NCBI GenBank assembly: GCA_964461295.1
Contig: CAYWTX010000210.1
Coordinates: forward strand, 1-15,210
Source: CAYWTX01 sp964461295
Lineage (GTDB): Bacteria > Planctomycetota > Phycisphaerae > SM23-33
Reading direction: 5' to 3'
DNA: 15,210 nt
Positions within the stretch are counted from its first letter, which is position 1. Each line of letters opens with the position of its first letter. Positions 1-5,841 of the stretch are shown in pieces. A program made the translations under genes and the position numbers. The notes beneath the pieces were generated by a model. The model saw only the letters and a program-made list of their open reading frames with translations, did no database searches and was not told where the DNA came from.

Positions 1-91
1 CATCACCTTCAATCGATCTCGATCTCGCCGACTCATCTCGATCCGGTCTCCATCCCTGTTCATCCGCCTTCCTTTCATCCTTTGGGGAAAG

Positions 92-133
92 CGGACATTC
101 TTACTGGGCAGGAACCGGACATTACTACTGGGC
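92..133. repeat. Pair of 18-bp direct repeats, possible mobile-element end
   Basis: Two copies of an 18-bp unit, CGGACATTCTTACTGGGC at 92-109 and CGGACATTACTACTGGGC at 116-133, differ at two positions and start 24 bp apart. Both are preceded by a GGAA-type stretch. Closely spaced repeats of this kind are typical of insertion-sequence ends, where transposase binds several sites, so this may be the remnant or outer end of an element lying to the left. No transposase is visible in the window, so that reading is an inference. The preceding 1-91 shows no gene. Confidence 0.45.
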
Positions 134-157
134 TATGACAACCTTCGCCAAGACCTG

Positions 158-186
158 TTGACATTCCCTCCCGGCGGCCGTAGTCT
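158..186 (+). promoter_or_regulatory. Sigma70-type promoter for gapA
   Basis: A perfect -35 hexamer TTGACA (158-163) is followed after exactly 17 bp by TAGTCT (181-186), which matches four of six positions of the -10 consensus TATAAT. Transcription would begin near 193 and give a leader of about 115 nt before the gapA start at 309. The leader has a Shine-Dalgarno sequence AAGGA (296-300) but no recognised riboswitch. The assignment rests only on hexamer match, spacing and position. Confidence 0.6.
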
Positions 187-308
187 ACCCGTTCCTGGGG
201 CGTCTCCATGCCCGAGGGGGATCGTTTGGGCAGCCAGGTTGGTTCCCGGAGGCGTCAAGAGAAACCCGGTCAGGCAAGCCAGGCCGACCATCAGAAAGGA
301 CCTCAGCA

Positions 309-1328
309 ATGGCAGTGAAGGTAGCGATCAACGGGTTCGGACGGATCGGGCGGCTGGTGTTCCGCGTGATGGCGGAGCGGCCCGAACAGTTCGACGTGGT
401 GGCCATCAACGACATGTTCGACGCCGACATGCTCGGCTACATGTTGCGGTATGACTCGACCCAGGGCAGGTTCCCGGGCAAGGTCGTGGCCAAGCAGGGC
501 GCGATCGTCGTCAACGGCAAGGAAATCCCCGTCCTGGCCGAGAAAGACCCCGCCAAGCTGCCGTGGGGCAAGCTGGGCGTGGACGTCTGCGTCGAGTCCA
601 CCGGCAAGTTCACCAGCCGCGCCGTCGAAGGCAAGCCCGGCTACGACACGCACCTGGCCGCCGGCGCCAAGAAGGTGCTGCTGTCTGCCCCGGCCAAGGA
701 CAAGCCCGACGCGACGATCGTCCTGCGCGTCAACTGCGAGACGCTGAAGGCCGAGCACAAGCTCGTGTCCAACGCGTCATGCACGACGAACTCGCTGGCC
801 CCGGTCTGCAAGATCCTCCACGAGAAGATCGGCATCGTGAAGGGTCTCATGACAACGATCCACGCCTACACCAACGACCAGGCCATCCTGGACATGCCGT
901 ACAAGGACAAGCGCCGCGGGCGAGCCGCCGCCCTCAACATCGTTCCCTCGACGACGGGAGCAGCCAAGGCCCTGGGCGAAGTGATCCCGGCGCTGAAGGG
1001 CAAGCTGCACGGCTACGCCCTGCGCGTTCCGGTTCCCACCGGCTCGATCACCGACCTGACCTTCAATGCGGCCCGCAAGACGAGCGTCGAGGAGATCAAC
1101 GAGTTGGTTCGCGCTGCCGCCGAAGGCCCGATGAAGAACATCATCGAGTACGTGACCGACCCGATCGTGTCCAGCGACATCATCCACAACCCGCACAGCT
1201 CGATCTTCGATTCGACGAACACGATCGTGCTGGACGGCGACATGGTGAAAGTGACGATGTGGTACGACAACGAGTGGGGCTACTCGTGCCGCTCGGCCGA
1301 CCTCATCGTGAAGATGGCGTCGATGTAG
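309..1328 (+). CDS. gapA: Glyceraldehyde-3-phosphate dehydrogenase, type I
   Basis: This cytoplasmic glycolytic enzyme oxidises and phosphorylates glyceraldehyde 3-phosphate to 1,3-bisphosphoglycerate with NAD+. The 339-aa length is usual for the family. The N-terminal Rossmann fold begins with the nucleotide-binding motif GFGRIGR (residues 9-15) and has N34-D35 at the end of the second strand. The active site is clear: SNASCTTNSLAP carries catalytic Cys158, and His185 lies in TTIHAYTNDQ. The C-terminal WYDNEWGYS motif is also present. The chosen ATG is preceded by AAGGA with 8-nt spacing and gives the canonical VKVAINGFGRIGR start. The gene stands alone, with its own promoter upstream and a strong hairpin downstream. 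No pgk or tpi gene is adjacent. Asn34-Asp35 favours NAD over NADP, but that preference is inferred. Confidence 0.97.
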   Translation: MAVKVAINGFGRIGRLVFRVMAERPEQFDVVAINDMFDADMLGYMLRYDSTQGRFPGKVVAKQGAIVVNGKEIPVLAEKDPAKLPWGKLGVDVCVESTGKFTSRAVEGKPGYDTHLAAGAKKVLLSAPAKDKPDATIVLRVNCETLKAEHKLVSNASCTTNSLAPVCKILHEKIGIVKGLMTTIHAYTNDQAILDMPYKDKRRGRAAALNIVPSTTGAAKALGEVIPALKGKLHGYALRVPVPTGSITDLTFNAARKTSVEEINELVRAAAEGPMKNIIEYVTDPIVSSDIIHNPHSSIFDSTNTIVLDGDMVKVTMWYDNEWGYSCRSADLIVKMASM

Positions 1329-1365
1329 TCCACCATAGTGGCACGGAGAGCACTGGAAGAACCGA

Positions 1366-1398
1366 AGGGCCCGTCGGAGCGATCCGGCGGGCCCTGTT
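1366..1398 (+). terminator. Terminator-like hairpin after gapA
   Basis: Positions 1366-1377 pair with 1384-1395 as a 12-bp stem (AGGGCCCGTCGG / CCGGCGGGCCCT, one G-T wobble) closing a 6-nt AGCGAT loop. It lies 38 bp after the gapA stop codon and before the convergent gene ending at 1476. The downstream sequence (GTTGCTGC) has no proper T-run, so it may act as a weak intrinsic terminator or only as a 3'-end stabiliser. Confidence 0.6.
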
Positions 1399-1475
1399 GC
1401 TGCGCAGGCTGATCCGCGCCGTGCCGTCCATGGGCGGCCAGGCCCTCGGCCCGGCACTGCCGCCTGCTGCACTCC

Positions 1476-2609
1476 CTACCCCTCCAGCTTGCCGAACTCC
1501 CCGGCCAGCAGGGCGGCCTTGGCTTCCATGTAGTAGCGGAAGTTGTCCCACGACACATCCGGCGGGACCGTGTGGTCCACCGTCGGAATGAACCCGCCCT
1601 CCTCGATGAGCGGAATGAACTCGCGCAGGTGCTGACGAATTGCCTCCGGGCCGCGTGTCAGAACGCGCTTGTCCACGCCGCCCCACAACCGCAGACCGCG
1701 TCCGAACCGTCTGCGCCAGGCGACGGGGCTGACGTTGCTGGCCCGCTCGATGGGCCAGAGCGCGTCCACGCCGGCGTCCATGAACAGCGGGATGAGCACC
1801 GTGGGGTCGCCGTCGGTATCGACCGCGAAATACCGCGTGCCGTGGCCCTTGAAGAACTCCACCATGCGTTTCAGGTGCGGGAAGATGAATGTGCGGAACG
1901 TCTCCGGGCCCAGCAGCGGCCCGGACTTCATCGAGAGGTCCTCGTTCAGCGTGAAGTACTCGACGTCGATCTTCTCCAGCACCGGCCGGGCCGTCTCGAT
2001 GATGAAGTCGGCGAAGAACTCCATGATCTCGTGCATCATCTCGGGGTAGTCGTACCACGCCAGCGAGAGGCCCTCGGTGCCCATGAACTCGCGTGCCCGC
2101 CAGTAGAAGCCGTTGGCGGCGCAGTTGTTGCCCAGCACCAGCACGTGCTGCCGCCGCTTGTACTGCTGCACGCGGGCGTCCAGGTCGGCGGGGCAGCGTT
2201 GCGGCATGGCGGCTACGAGCCGGCGCTCGATCCCCGGCCAGTCGGCGGGCGTCTTGAGCGGGAAGTCCATGTACTCATCCATGGACATGCGCCCGCCGCC
2301 AAGGGTGCCTTCCTTGAGGGCCTTGGTGATGATGCCGTTGCCGTTGCGGCGGATTTCGTACTCGGGCGTTTCCTCGATGAGCTGCGGCTCGAAGGGCGGG
2401 ATGAACCCGAACTTCACGGGGATGAACTCGCGGCGGTCCATGCCCAGGGCGGCCTCGCCGTCGAACCAGTTCCACCTGAAGCCGGCGACGGCGGGGGCGT
2501 TCTCGGTCTCCCAGCGTTGTCGCGTTTGCGGCCAGACGCCGAGCTCGTGGTTCGGGCGCGGGCCGGGGCGGTATTCCATGCACGCGAGAAAGCGATCCAG
2601 GTCGGGCAT
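1476..2609 (-). CDS. Uroporphyrinogen decarboxylase superfamily protein (methyltransferase-like)
   Basis: A 377-aa protein of the URO-D superfamily, which contains haem-pathway HemE and many corrinoid-linked methyltransferases (MtaA/CmuA type). Recognisable parts are the central LNEDLSMKSGPLLGPETFR block, where the family has an acidic residue followed by GPL and a structural helix; the strand FAVDTDGD; GGVDKRVL, matching the family's GG(I/V)D; and the C-terminal HTVPPDVSWDNFRYYME. The N-terminal arginine-rich active-site segment of true HemE is not visible, so haem synthesis is unlikely. A methyl-transfer or demethylation role is an inference and no partner corrinoid protein is nearby. The start at 2609 (MPDLDRFLACMEY) was chosen because the 74 codons upstream are low-complexity and run through a heptad repeat array. 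No clear Shine-Dalgarno is present, and a start at Met11 (2579) is possible. Many planctomycetes carry numerous paralogues of this family. Confidence 0.85.
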   Translation of the reverse strand: MPDLDRFLACMEYRPGPRPNHELGVWPQTRQRWETENAPAVAGFRWNWFDGEAALGMDRREFIPVKFGFIPPFEPQLIEETPEYEIRRNGNGIITKALKEGTLGGGRMSMDEYMDFPLKTPADWPGIERRLVAAMPQRCPADLDARVQQYKRRQHVLVLGNNCAANGFYWRAREFMGTEGLSLAWYDYPEMMHEIMEFFADFIIETARPVLEKIDVEYFTLNEDLSMKSGPLLGPETFRTFIFPHLKRMVEFFKGHGTRYFAVDTDGDPTVLIPLFMDAGVDALWPIERASNVSPVAWRRRFGRGLRLWGGVDKRVLTRGPEAIRQHLREFIPLIEEGGFIPTVDHTVPPDVSWDNFRYYMEAKAALLAGEFGKLEG

Positions 2610-2612
2610 GGG

Positions 2613-2661
2613 CCGAAGTGTCGAGGGGCGAGGGTCGAGTGTCAAGAGCGGGGAGCGGGAC
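2613..2661. repeat. Degenerate heptameric tandem repeat
   Basis: Seven consecutive 7-bp units can be read: CCGAAGT, GTCGAGG, GGCGAGG, GTCGAGT, GTCAAGA, GCGGGGA, GCGGGAC. The middle three share the core G(T/G)CGAG(G/T). The array ends 3 bp upstream of the start codon of the minus-strand URO-D gene, so it lies in that gene's leader. It resembles the heptameric short tandemly repeated sequences described in cyanobacteria and is a different unit from the array at 5505-5574. Confidence 0.5.
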
Positions 2662-2709
2662 GGGAGCGCCCCCGTACGGGCCTGCCGAGCAGTACGAGGC
2701 GGTCCTTGA

Positions 2710-2985
2710 TTACGCGGCATTCGTGAACCACCGTCGATCTGCAACCGGCGACGAACCTGTACTCTTCTTGTCGTTCCGGAGAAGACAGTAGCCGTGGCCC
2801 TTGTCCACGACGGGTTCCACCGCCATCCCATGGACTGTCAGGAACTGCTCCTGCGCCTTCGCCACCTCATTCGCCACGCCGGCCCGGATGAAGCACGCCT
2901 GCGCCGCGGCCCAGCCAAAGCGGCGTCGCAGCCGCCGCATTCGATAGGGTTGTCGTCCAGGGGGCTCGCAGTTGCGGTCGTGCAT
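2710..2985 (-). CDS. Hypothetical 91-aa protein, doubtful
   Basis: An open frame on the minus strand that I do not recognise. It is arginine-rich at its N-terminus (RMRRLRRRFGW), then has a helical stretch (GVANEVAKAQEQFLTVHG) and a plausible short strand-turn segment (VEPVVDKGHGYCLLRNDK), and ends in a low-complexity tail. The composition looks more protein-like than a random GC-rich shadow, but no Shine-Dalgarno precedes the ATG at 2985 or the internal ATG at 2940. It overlaps no other accepted gene. It could be a small conserved protein, a remnant of a larger gene, or chance. Apart from this frame and the heptad array, the 2610-3030 interval shows no recognisable feature. Confidence 0.25.
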   Translation of the reverse strand: MHDRNCEPPGRQPYRMRRLRRRFGWAAAQACFIRAGVANEVAKAQEQFLTVHGMAVEPVVDKGHGYCLLRNDKKSTGSSPVADRRWFTNAA

Positions 2986-3030
2986 CCCATCCGTTTGGCC
3001 TCATTGTGCATGTCTGCAGAAGACGATAGA

Positions 3031-3240
3031 ATGCACGCTATGGAGCCGAGCATCTCACACAGTCTGGCCGACCACTCCTTGGAGGCGAAAGCCAGGTGGT
3101 TTCAGACGCTGACGATGGAGGAGCGTCTGGAGTTGGCTTGCGAGATGGGCGAATTCGCCGTGTCGCGGCACCCCGATCTGCCGGAGAAGAAACATGTTGG
3201 AGCGGTTCGCCCCGGTGCTCGCATCCTTCGAATCCCATAA
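3031..3240 (+). CDS. Small 69-aa protein paired with a nucleotidyltransferase
   Basis: Encodes MHAMEPSISHSLADHSLEAK and continues through ARWFQTLTMEERLELACEMGEF to a basic tail (PEKKHVGAVRPGARILRIP). The central part is predicted helical and charged, with no signal peptide or membrane segment, so a cytoplasmic protein is expected. ATG codons at 3031 and 3040 are in frame, and the second gives 66 aa. Neither has a strong Shine-Dalgarno. The last 47 bp overlap the next gene, which points to translational coupling and a joint role. From memory, short proteins with an 'EAKARWFQxLxxEERL' helix occur next to nucleotidyltransferase genes in planctomycetes. A toxin-antitoxin-like pair is possible but unproven. 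Confidence 0.65.
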   Translation: MHAMEPSISHSLADHSLEAKARWFQTLTMEERLELACEMGEFAVSRHPDLPEKKHVGAVRPGARILRIP

Positions 3241-3661
3241 CGTGCGCTACGTGGTGATCGGAGGCGTCGCCGCCATCGCCCACGGCGTGCCGAGAGTTAC
3301 GCTCGACCTGGGCATCCTCATTGAGCGAAGCGTCGGAAACGCCAGCCGACTTCTGAATGCCCTGGAGGAAGCCGGGTTCGGCACGGCCGCTCTCACGACT
3401 CCGCAAGGGATCGTGGATACGGACATCACCCTATTCCAAGACCGTGTTCTCGTCGACGTCCAGACTAAGACGCCGGGGGTCGAGTTTGAGGATGCGTGGA
3501 AGGAACGGGAGATTGCCGTCATGCGGGGGCAATCGTTCAACATCCTCAGTCGGAGGCACGTGATTTCCTCCAAACTCGCGGCGGGTCGGCCTGTCGATCT
3601 AGAGGACGTGCGGGCCTTGCAGGCAACGCCACCGGACGACAAGCCATCCACGAGACAGTAG
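3194..3661 (+). CDS. MNT/AbiEii-like nucleotidyltransferase with degenerate DxD motif
   Basis: A 155-aa minimal nucleotidyltransferase-fold protein. The family motif GG-x13-DxD appears as VIGGVAAIAHGVPRVTLDLG: Gly23-Gly24, HG at 30-31, R34, T36 and Asp38 are in place, but the second metal-binding Asp is Gly40 (codon GGC where GAC would be expected). A probable third carboxylate is Asp88 in VLVDVQ. The family normally transfers a nucleotide to protein or RNA and often forms the antitoxin or toxin half of a two-gene module. Losing one of the three carboxylates should weaken or abolish catalysis, so this copy may be a binding-only or decaying version. The ATG at 3194 has GGAG (3183-3186) at 7-nt spacing and lies inside the preceding 69-aa gene. 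The C-terminal tail is short and polar. Confidence 0.75.
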   Translation: MLERFAPVLASFESHNVRYVVIGGVAAIAHGVPRVTLDLGILIERSVGNASRLLNALEEAGFGTAALTTPQGIVDTDITLFQDRVLVDVQTKTPGVEFEDAWKEREIAVMRGQSFNILSRRHVISSKLAAGRPVDLEDVRALQATPPDDKPSTRQ

Positions 3662-3759
3662 GTTCTGCCAACTCCCAGGAACGTCGAGCTAAACCGTGCC
3701 CCCTGTTCCCGCAACTCAAAACAGCGGGCGAAGGTTGCCGCTGTGCCTGTCCCTGCCGA

Positions 3760-3768
3760 TGGTACAAT
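3760..3768 (+). promoter_or_regulatory. Possible extended -10 promoter element
   Basis: TGGTACAAT reads as an extended -10 (TGn followed by TACAAT, five of six consensus bases). No convincing -35 hexamer lies 16-18 bp upstream. A start near 3775 would leave a leader of only about 8 nt before the ATG at 3783, so it is either a near-leaderless promoter or coincidental. Confidence 0.3.
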
Positions 3769-3782
3769 TCACCCGGAGACCC

Positions 3783-5501
3783 ATGAACAGGACAACGTCG
3801 ATCCTTGCGATTGCGGTTGCGGTGTGCGCCGTCGCGGGCGGGGCGCCGGGGGCGGGGCCATTGCGGCCCATAGCGCGCCCGGCCGTCGTGCCGATAGTGC
3901 GACCCGCGGCGAGGCCGGCATCCCGGCCCGCCATCGCGCCGACGGGCGCGCCGGGTGCCCGGCCCGTGAGTCCGCCGCTCATCACGGCGACGAGTCGGCC
4001 CTATGAGGCCCCACCCGCGGCCGAGACGTTGCCGCTGAGCGAGATCGACAAGCTCGTCTTCGCCCGCCTGGAGAAGCTGGGGATTGAGCCGGCCGCGGCG
4101 TGCTCCGACGCGGTGTTCGTCCGGCGTGCGTTCCTGGACGTGATCGGCACGTTGCCGACGGAGCAGGAGGCCCGCGAGTTCATCCAGAGCAGGGACCATG
4201 CCAAGCGATCCGCCCTGATCGAGCGATTGCTCGCGCGCGACGAGTTCCCCACGTACTGGGCGATGAAGTGGGGCGACCTGCTCCGCATCAAGGCGGAGTT
4301 CCCCATCAATCTCTGGCCCAACGCCGCCCAGGCCTACCACCGGTTCGTCTACGAGTCGCTCAAGGACAACAAGCCCTACGACCGCTTCGCCCGCGAGTTG
4401 CTGACCGGCGGCGGGAGCAATTTCCGCAAGGGCCAGGTCAACTTCTATCGCGCCGTGCAGACGCGAGAGCCGAAGGGTCTTGCCCGGGCCGTCGCGCTCA
4501 CCTTCATGGCAAGCAGGGCCGAGAACTGGCCCAAGGACCGCCTGGCCGCGATGAGCGCGTTCTTCACGCAGGTGGGCTACAAGTCCACGGCCGAGTGGAA
4601 GGAGGAAATCGTGTTCTGGGATCCCGCGGCGGGGGCGGCGAAGGGCCCGCTGCCTGCGCCGGTCTTCCCCGACGGCACGAGCGCCGCGTTAACGCCCGAC
4701 CGCGACCCGCGCGAGGTGTTCGCCGACTGGCTGGTGGCCGCGAGGAACCCATGGTTCGCCAAGGCGATTGCCAACCGCGCGTGGTTCTGGCTGATGGGGC
4801 GGGGCATCGTGCACGAGCCGGACGACATCCGACCGGACAACCCGCCGACCAACCCCGAACTGCTGGCGTACCTGGAACGTCAGGTCGTCTCGTCAACGTA
4901 CGACATCAAGCACGTGTTCCGGCTCATCCTGAACTCGCGAACCTACCAGCTTGCCTCGATCCCCAGGAGCCATCGGCCCGAGGCGGCGGCGAACTTCGCC
5001 TCGTATCCGCTGCGCCGCCTGGAGGCCGAGGTGCTCATGGACGCCCTCTGCCAGGTCACCGGCACCACCGAGCGCTACACCAGCCCGATCCCGGAGCCGT
5101 TCACGTTCATTCCGGAGAACCAGCGGTCCATCGCGCTCAGCGACGGCAGCATCACAAGTTCGTTCCTGGACATGTTCGGACGTTCCAGCCGCGACACCGG
5201 CCTGGAACTGGAGCGGAACAGCCGCGTGACCGCCGCCCAGCGGCTGCACATGCTGAACTCCAGCCACGTGCAGCGGAAGATCGAGCAGGGGCGGAAGCTT
5301 CAGGACTTGTTCTACTCGCGGCGCGAGCCGCGCGAGGCGTCGTCGTCGCTGTACCTGGCGATCCTCTCGCGGTTTCCGACCGATGAGGAACTCAGGGCGA
5401 TCAAGGAGTACGTCGACGCGGGCAAGGCCCGCGGGCGCGAGGTGCTCGTGGACGTGACGTGGGCGCTGTTCAACAGCGTGGAGTTCCAGTACAGGCATTG
5501 A
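3783..5501 (+). CDS. Secreted DUF1549/DUF1553 domain protein
   Basis: A 572-aa exported protein of the planctomycete-specific type. Residues 1-24 form a signal peptide (MNRTTSILAIAVAVCAVAGG). Residues 25-80 are a Pro/Ala/Arg-rich linker with repeated RPA and ARP units. The DUF1549 region (about 84-275) starts with EIDKLVFARLEKLGI and contains RRAFLDVIGTLPT and the block KPYDRFARELLTG. The DUF1553 region (about 305-560) starts with RDPREVFADWLVAARNPWF and includes NRAWFWLMGRGIVHEPDD, FRLILNSRTYQ and a C-terminal LSRFPTDEEL. No N-terminal cytochrome c domain is present, and the CAxCH motif normally found in DUF1549 is replaced by FMASRAENWPKD (241-252). The ATG at 3783 was preferred over 3696 because it begins the signal peptide and has GGAG just upstream. 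The family's function is not established. It commonly neighbours DUF1501 genes, as here. Confidence 0.9.
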   Translation: MNRTTSILAIAVAVCAVAGGAPGAGPLRPIARPAVVPIVRPAARPASRPAIAPTGAPGARPVSPPLITATSRPYEAPPAAETLPLSEIDKLVFARLEKLGIEPAAACSDAVFVRRAFLDVIGTLPTEQEAREFIQSRDHAKRSALIERLLARDEFPTYWAMKWGDLLRIKAEFPINLWPNAAQAYHRFVYESLKDNKPYDRFARELLTGGGSNFRKGQVNFYRAVQTREPKGLARAVALTFMASRAENWPKDRLAAMSAFFTQVGYKSTAEWKEEIVFWDPAAGAAKGPLPAPVFPDGTSAALTPDRDPREVFADWLVAARNPWFAKAIANRAWFWLMGRGIVHEPDDIRPDNPPTNPELLAYLERQVVSSTYDIKHVFRLILNSRTYQLASIPRSHRPEAAANFASYPLRRLEAEVLMDALCQVTGTTERYTSPIPEPFTFIPENQRSIALSDGSITSSFLDMFGRSSRDTGLELERNSRVTAAQRLHMLNSSHVQRKIEQGRKLQDLFYSRREPREASSSLYLAILSRFPTDEELRAIKEYVDAGKARGREVLVDVTWALFNSVEFQYRH

Positions 5502-5504
5502 GTG

Positions 5505-5574
5505 TTGCCAATTGCCGATTGCCAGTTGCCAATTGCCGGTTGCCAATTGCCGATTGCCGACTGCCAACTGTCGA
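5505..5574. repeat. Heptameric tandem repeat (TTGCCRR)n
   Basis: Ten uninterrupted 7-bp units follow the consensus TTGCC(A/G)(A/G). In order they are TTGCCAA, TTGCCGA, TTGCCAG, TTGCCAA, TTGCCGG, TTGCCAA, TTGCCGA, TTGCCGA, CTGCCAA and CTGTCGA. Degeneration is confined to the right end. The array begins 3 bp after the stop codon of the DUF1549/DUF1553 gene. It resembles the short tandemly repeated heptamers of cyanobacteria. It is not a CRISPR: there are no spacers. Confidence 0.9.
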
Positions 5575-5680
5575 TTTCGGGGAAGACGAAGTCGGCGTGG
5601 GACACAGGCTGGGAGCTTGTGAGAGAATCAGGAAAGCAGTCTCGTCGCTCTTCGCCCGGGGGGGGGCGGTCAGGATCTGG

Positions 5681-5700
5681 CCGGGGGCGTAAGCCCCCGG
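5681..5700. repeat. REP-like perfect hairpin with GTAA loop
   Basis: CCGGGGGC (5681-5688) and GCCCCCGG (5693-5700) form a perfect 8-bp stem around a GTAA (GNRA-type) loop. It is preceded by a run of nine or more G (from 5658), a possible slippage site. No T-run follows, so intrinsic termination is doubtful. Small G/C palindromes like this are common dispersed repeats in planctomycete spacers (from memory). Between 5576 and 5841 I see no gene. Confidence 0.6.
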
Positions 5701-5722
5701 AGAACATAGAGTAAGGACAAGA

Positions 5723-5735
5723 GCCCCGGAGGGGC
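5723..5735. repeat. Short GC palindrome
   Basis: GCCCC (5723-5727) and GGGGC (5731-5735) flank GGA. It lies 22 bp after the preceding hairpin, in the spacer between the DUF1549/DUF1553 and DUF1501 genes. It looks like another dispersed repeat type rather than a terminator, because no T-run follows. Confidence 0.4.
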
Positions 5736-5841
5736 GACAGAGGGCGTCGAATGCGGGCGAGATAACGCGACGCTATTCCTTCACAAGCTTTGGGTCGAGG
5801 AGTTCCAACGGGACGACGAGACCTACCTTGAGAGGTGAGCC

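Noticed and set aside
563..1591. 342-codon frame overlapping gapA
   Set aside because: A +2 shadow of gapA with Arg/Gln-rich random composition that runs past the gapA terminator.
2609..2831. Upstream extension of the URO-D gene to 2831
   Set aside because: The extra 74 residues are low-complexity, pass through the heptad repeat array and lack family similarity. The start at 2609 gives a normal family length.
5505..5574. Possible CRISPR array
   Set aside because: The 7-bp units are contiguous with no spacers.
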